This document shows positions 14,228-14,430 of a DNA stretch of 14,430 bases, in pieces. Position 1 is the stretch's first letter. The number at the start of each line of letters is the position of its first letter. A program made the position numbers and the translations under genes. Below the pieces are notes generated by a model. It had not been told where the DNA came from and did not search any database. It worked only from the letters and a program-made list of their open reading frames with translations. The stretch comes from an uncultured Lachnospiraceae bacterium (GTDB taxonomy: Bacteria > Bacillota > Clostridia > Lachnospirales > Lachnospiraceae), in the NCBI GenBank assembly GCA_902783765.1, contig CACZSB010000139.1, positions 1-14,430 on the forward strand. Direction: 5' to 3'.

Positions 14228-14302
14228 TCCTGCCCTCTCCCGGACGCGGGAGAGGGTGGCACGGCTTTAGCCGTGACGGGTGAGGGCGACCGGCTCCCAC
14301 CT
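14228..14302. repeat. dispersed palindromic repeat, copy D (between pheS and pheT)
   Basis: A 75-bp copy with hairpin 1 CTCCCG, loop GACG, CGGGAG. Hairpin 2 is CACGGC, loop TTTA, GCCGTG, one pair shorter than in the other copies because one base was lost from each arm. In the mRNA it ends next to the AGGAGGAGAG ribosome site of pheT, so it may influence pheT translation or processing between the cistrons. Confidence 0.9.
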
Positions 14303-14306
14303 GTAC

Positions 14307-14430
14307 CTAAAACTGCTTCAAAAACCGTATATCATTCTCATACAAAAGCCGCATGTCATCGATCTCATACTTTAAGAGAGTGATCCGCTCCAGACCGGTC
14401 CCGAAAGCAAAGCCGGAATACTCCTCCGGA
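14307..14430 (-). CDS. pheS: phenylalanine--tRNA ligase alpha subunit, C-terminal fragment
   Basis: The minus-strand frame from the window edge reads YSGFAFGTGLERITLLKYE, then a segment ending ENDIRFLKQF and TAG at 14307-14309. This is the highly conserved end of PheS: the class II motif 3 with G-x-E-R, then the DDMR and RFLKQF tail. Only about 40 residues are inside the window; the rest, and any leader that controls the operon, lie beyond 14430. It is the first gene of the pheS-pheT pair, followed by repeat copy D. Confidence is high despite the short length because the motif is specific. Confidence 0.95.
   Translation of the reverse strand, partial: PEEYSGFAFGTGLERITLLKYEIDDMRLLYENDIRFLKQF

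Noticed and set aside
2522..14302. The four repeats as a CRISPR array
   Set aside because: They are kilobases apart, lack regular spacers and have two internal hairpins; no cas gene is present.
13169..14383. 404-codon plus-strand open frame opposite pheT
   Set aside because: Composition is rich in His, Gly and Gln as expected for an antisense shadow of a conserved gene; it also crosses repeat copy D and pheS.

Overview
The window looks like chromosomal DNA from a member of the Bacillota (Firmicutes), probably a clostridial-type anaerobe. The signs are strong AGGAGG-type ribosome sites, near-consensus sigma-A promoters, a tRNA-sensing T-box leader ahead of thrS, a CIRCE/HrcA-type heat-shock operator, and a secG-smpB pair. 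Most genes lie on the minus strand. No tRNA, rRNA, CRISPR array, insertion sequence or phage gene was found. The species cannot be named from this sequence.

Layout. (1) 1-742, plus strand: the tail of an AAA/DUF4143-type ATPase and a small cupin. (2) 752-5016, minus strand: thrS with its T-box leader, a flavodoxin-like Fe-S flavoprotein, and trpS. The last two are only 3 bp apart and may share the thrS transcript. (3) 5039-7206, minus strand: a GtrA-family protein and a large GT-C-like membrane protein that overlap by 4 bp, probably a cell-envelope glycosylation pair. (4) 7219-9333, plus strand: htpG (bacterial Hsp90) with a perfect sigma-A promoter. A CIRCE-like operator sits between its -35 and the -35 of the divergent gtrA promoter. 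(5) 9357-10741, minus strand: an XRE regulator carrying four membrane segments, and an SCP2-domain protein with a histone-H1-like Lys/Ala/Pro decapeptide tail. (6) 10955-14430, minus strand: pheS (partial), pheT, secG and smpB.

The most unusual structure is a dispersed palindromic repeat of about 77 bp with four copies, all in the same orientation. Three surround or sit inside the thrS transcription unit and one separates pheS from pheT. One copy lies inside the T-box leader, between the specifier region and the antiterminator, in the loop of a short predicted linker helix. Another lies between the T-box terminator and the thrS ribosome site. The copies show compensatory base changes in both hairpins, so their folds are conserved. 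The copy after thrS is also bracketed by imperfect 26- and 31-nt inverted repeats of a second type.

Together the genes are mostly housekeeping: translation (thrS, trpS, pheS, pheT, smpB), secretion (secG), protein folding (htpG) and envelope functions. The accessory interest is in the repeats, the regulatory sites and the SCP2-tail protein.
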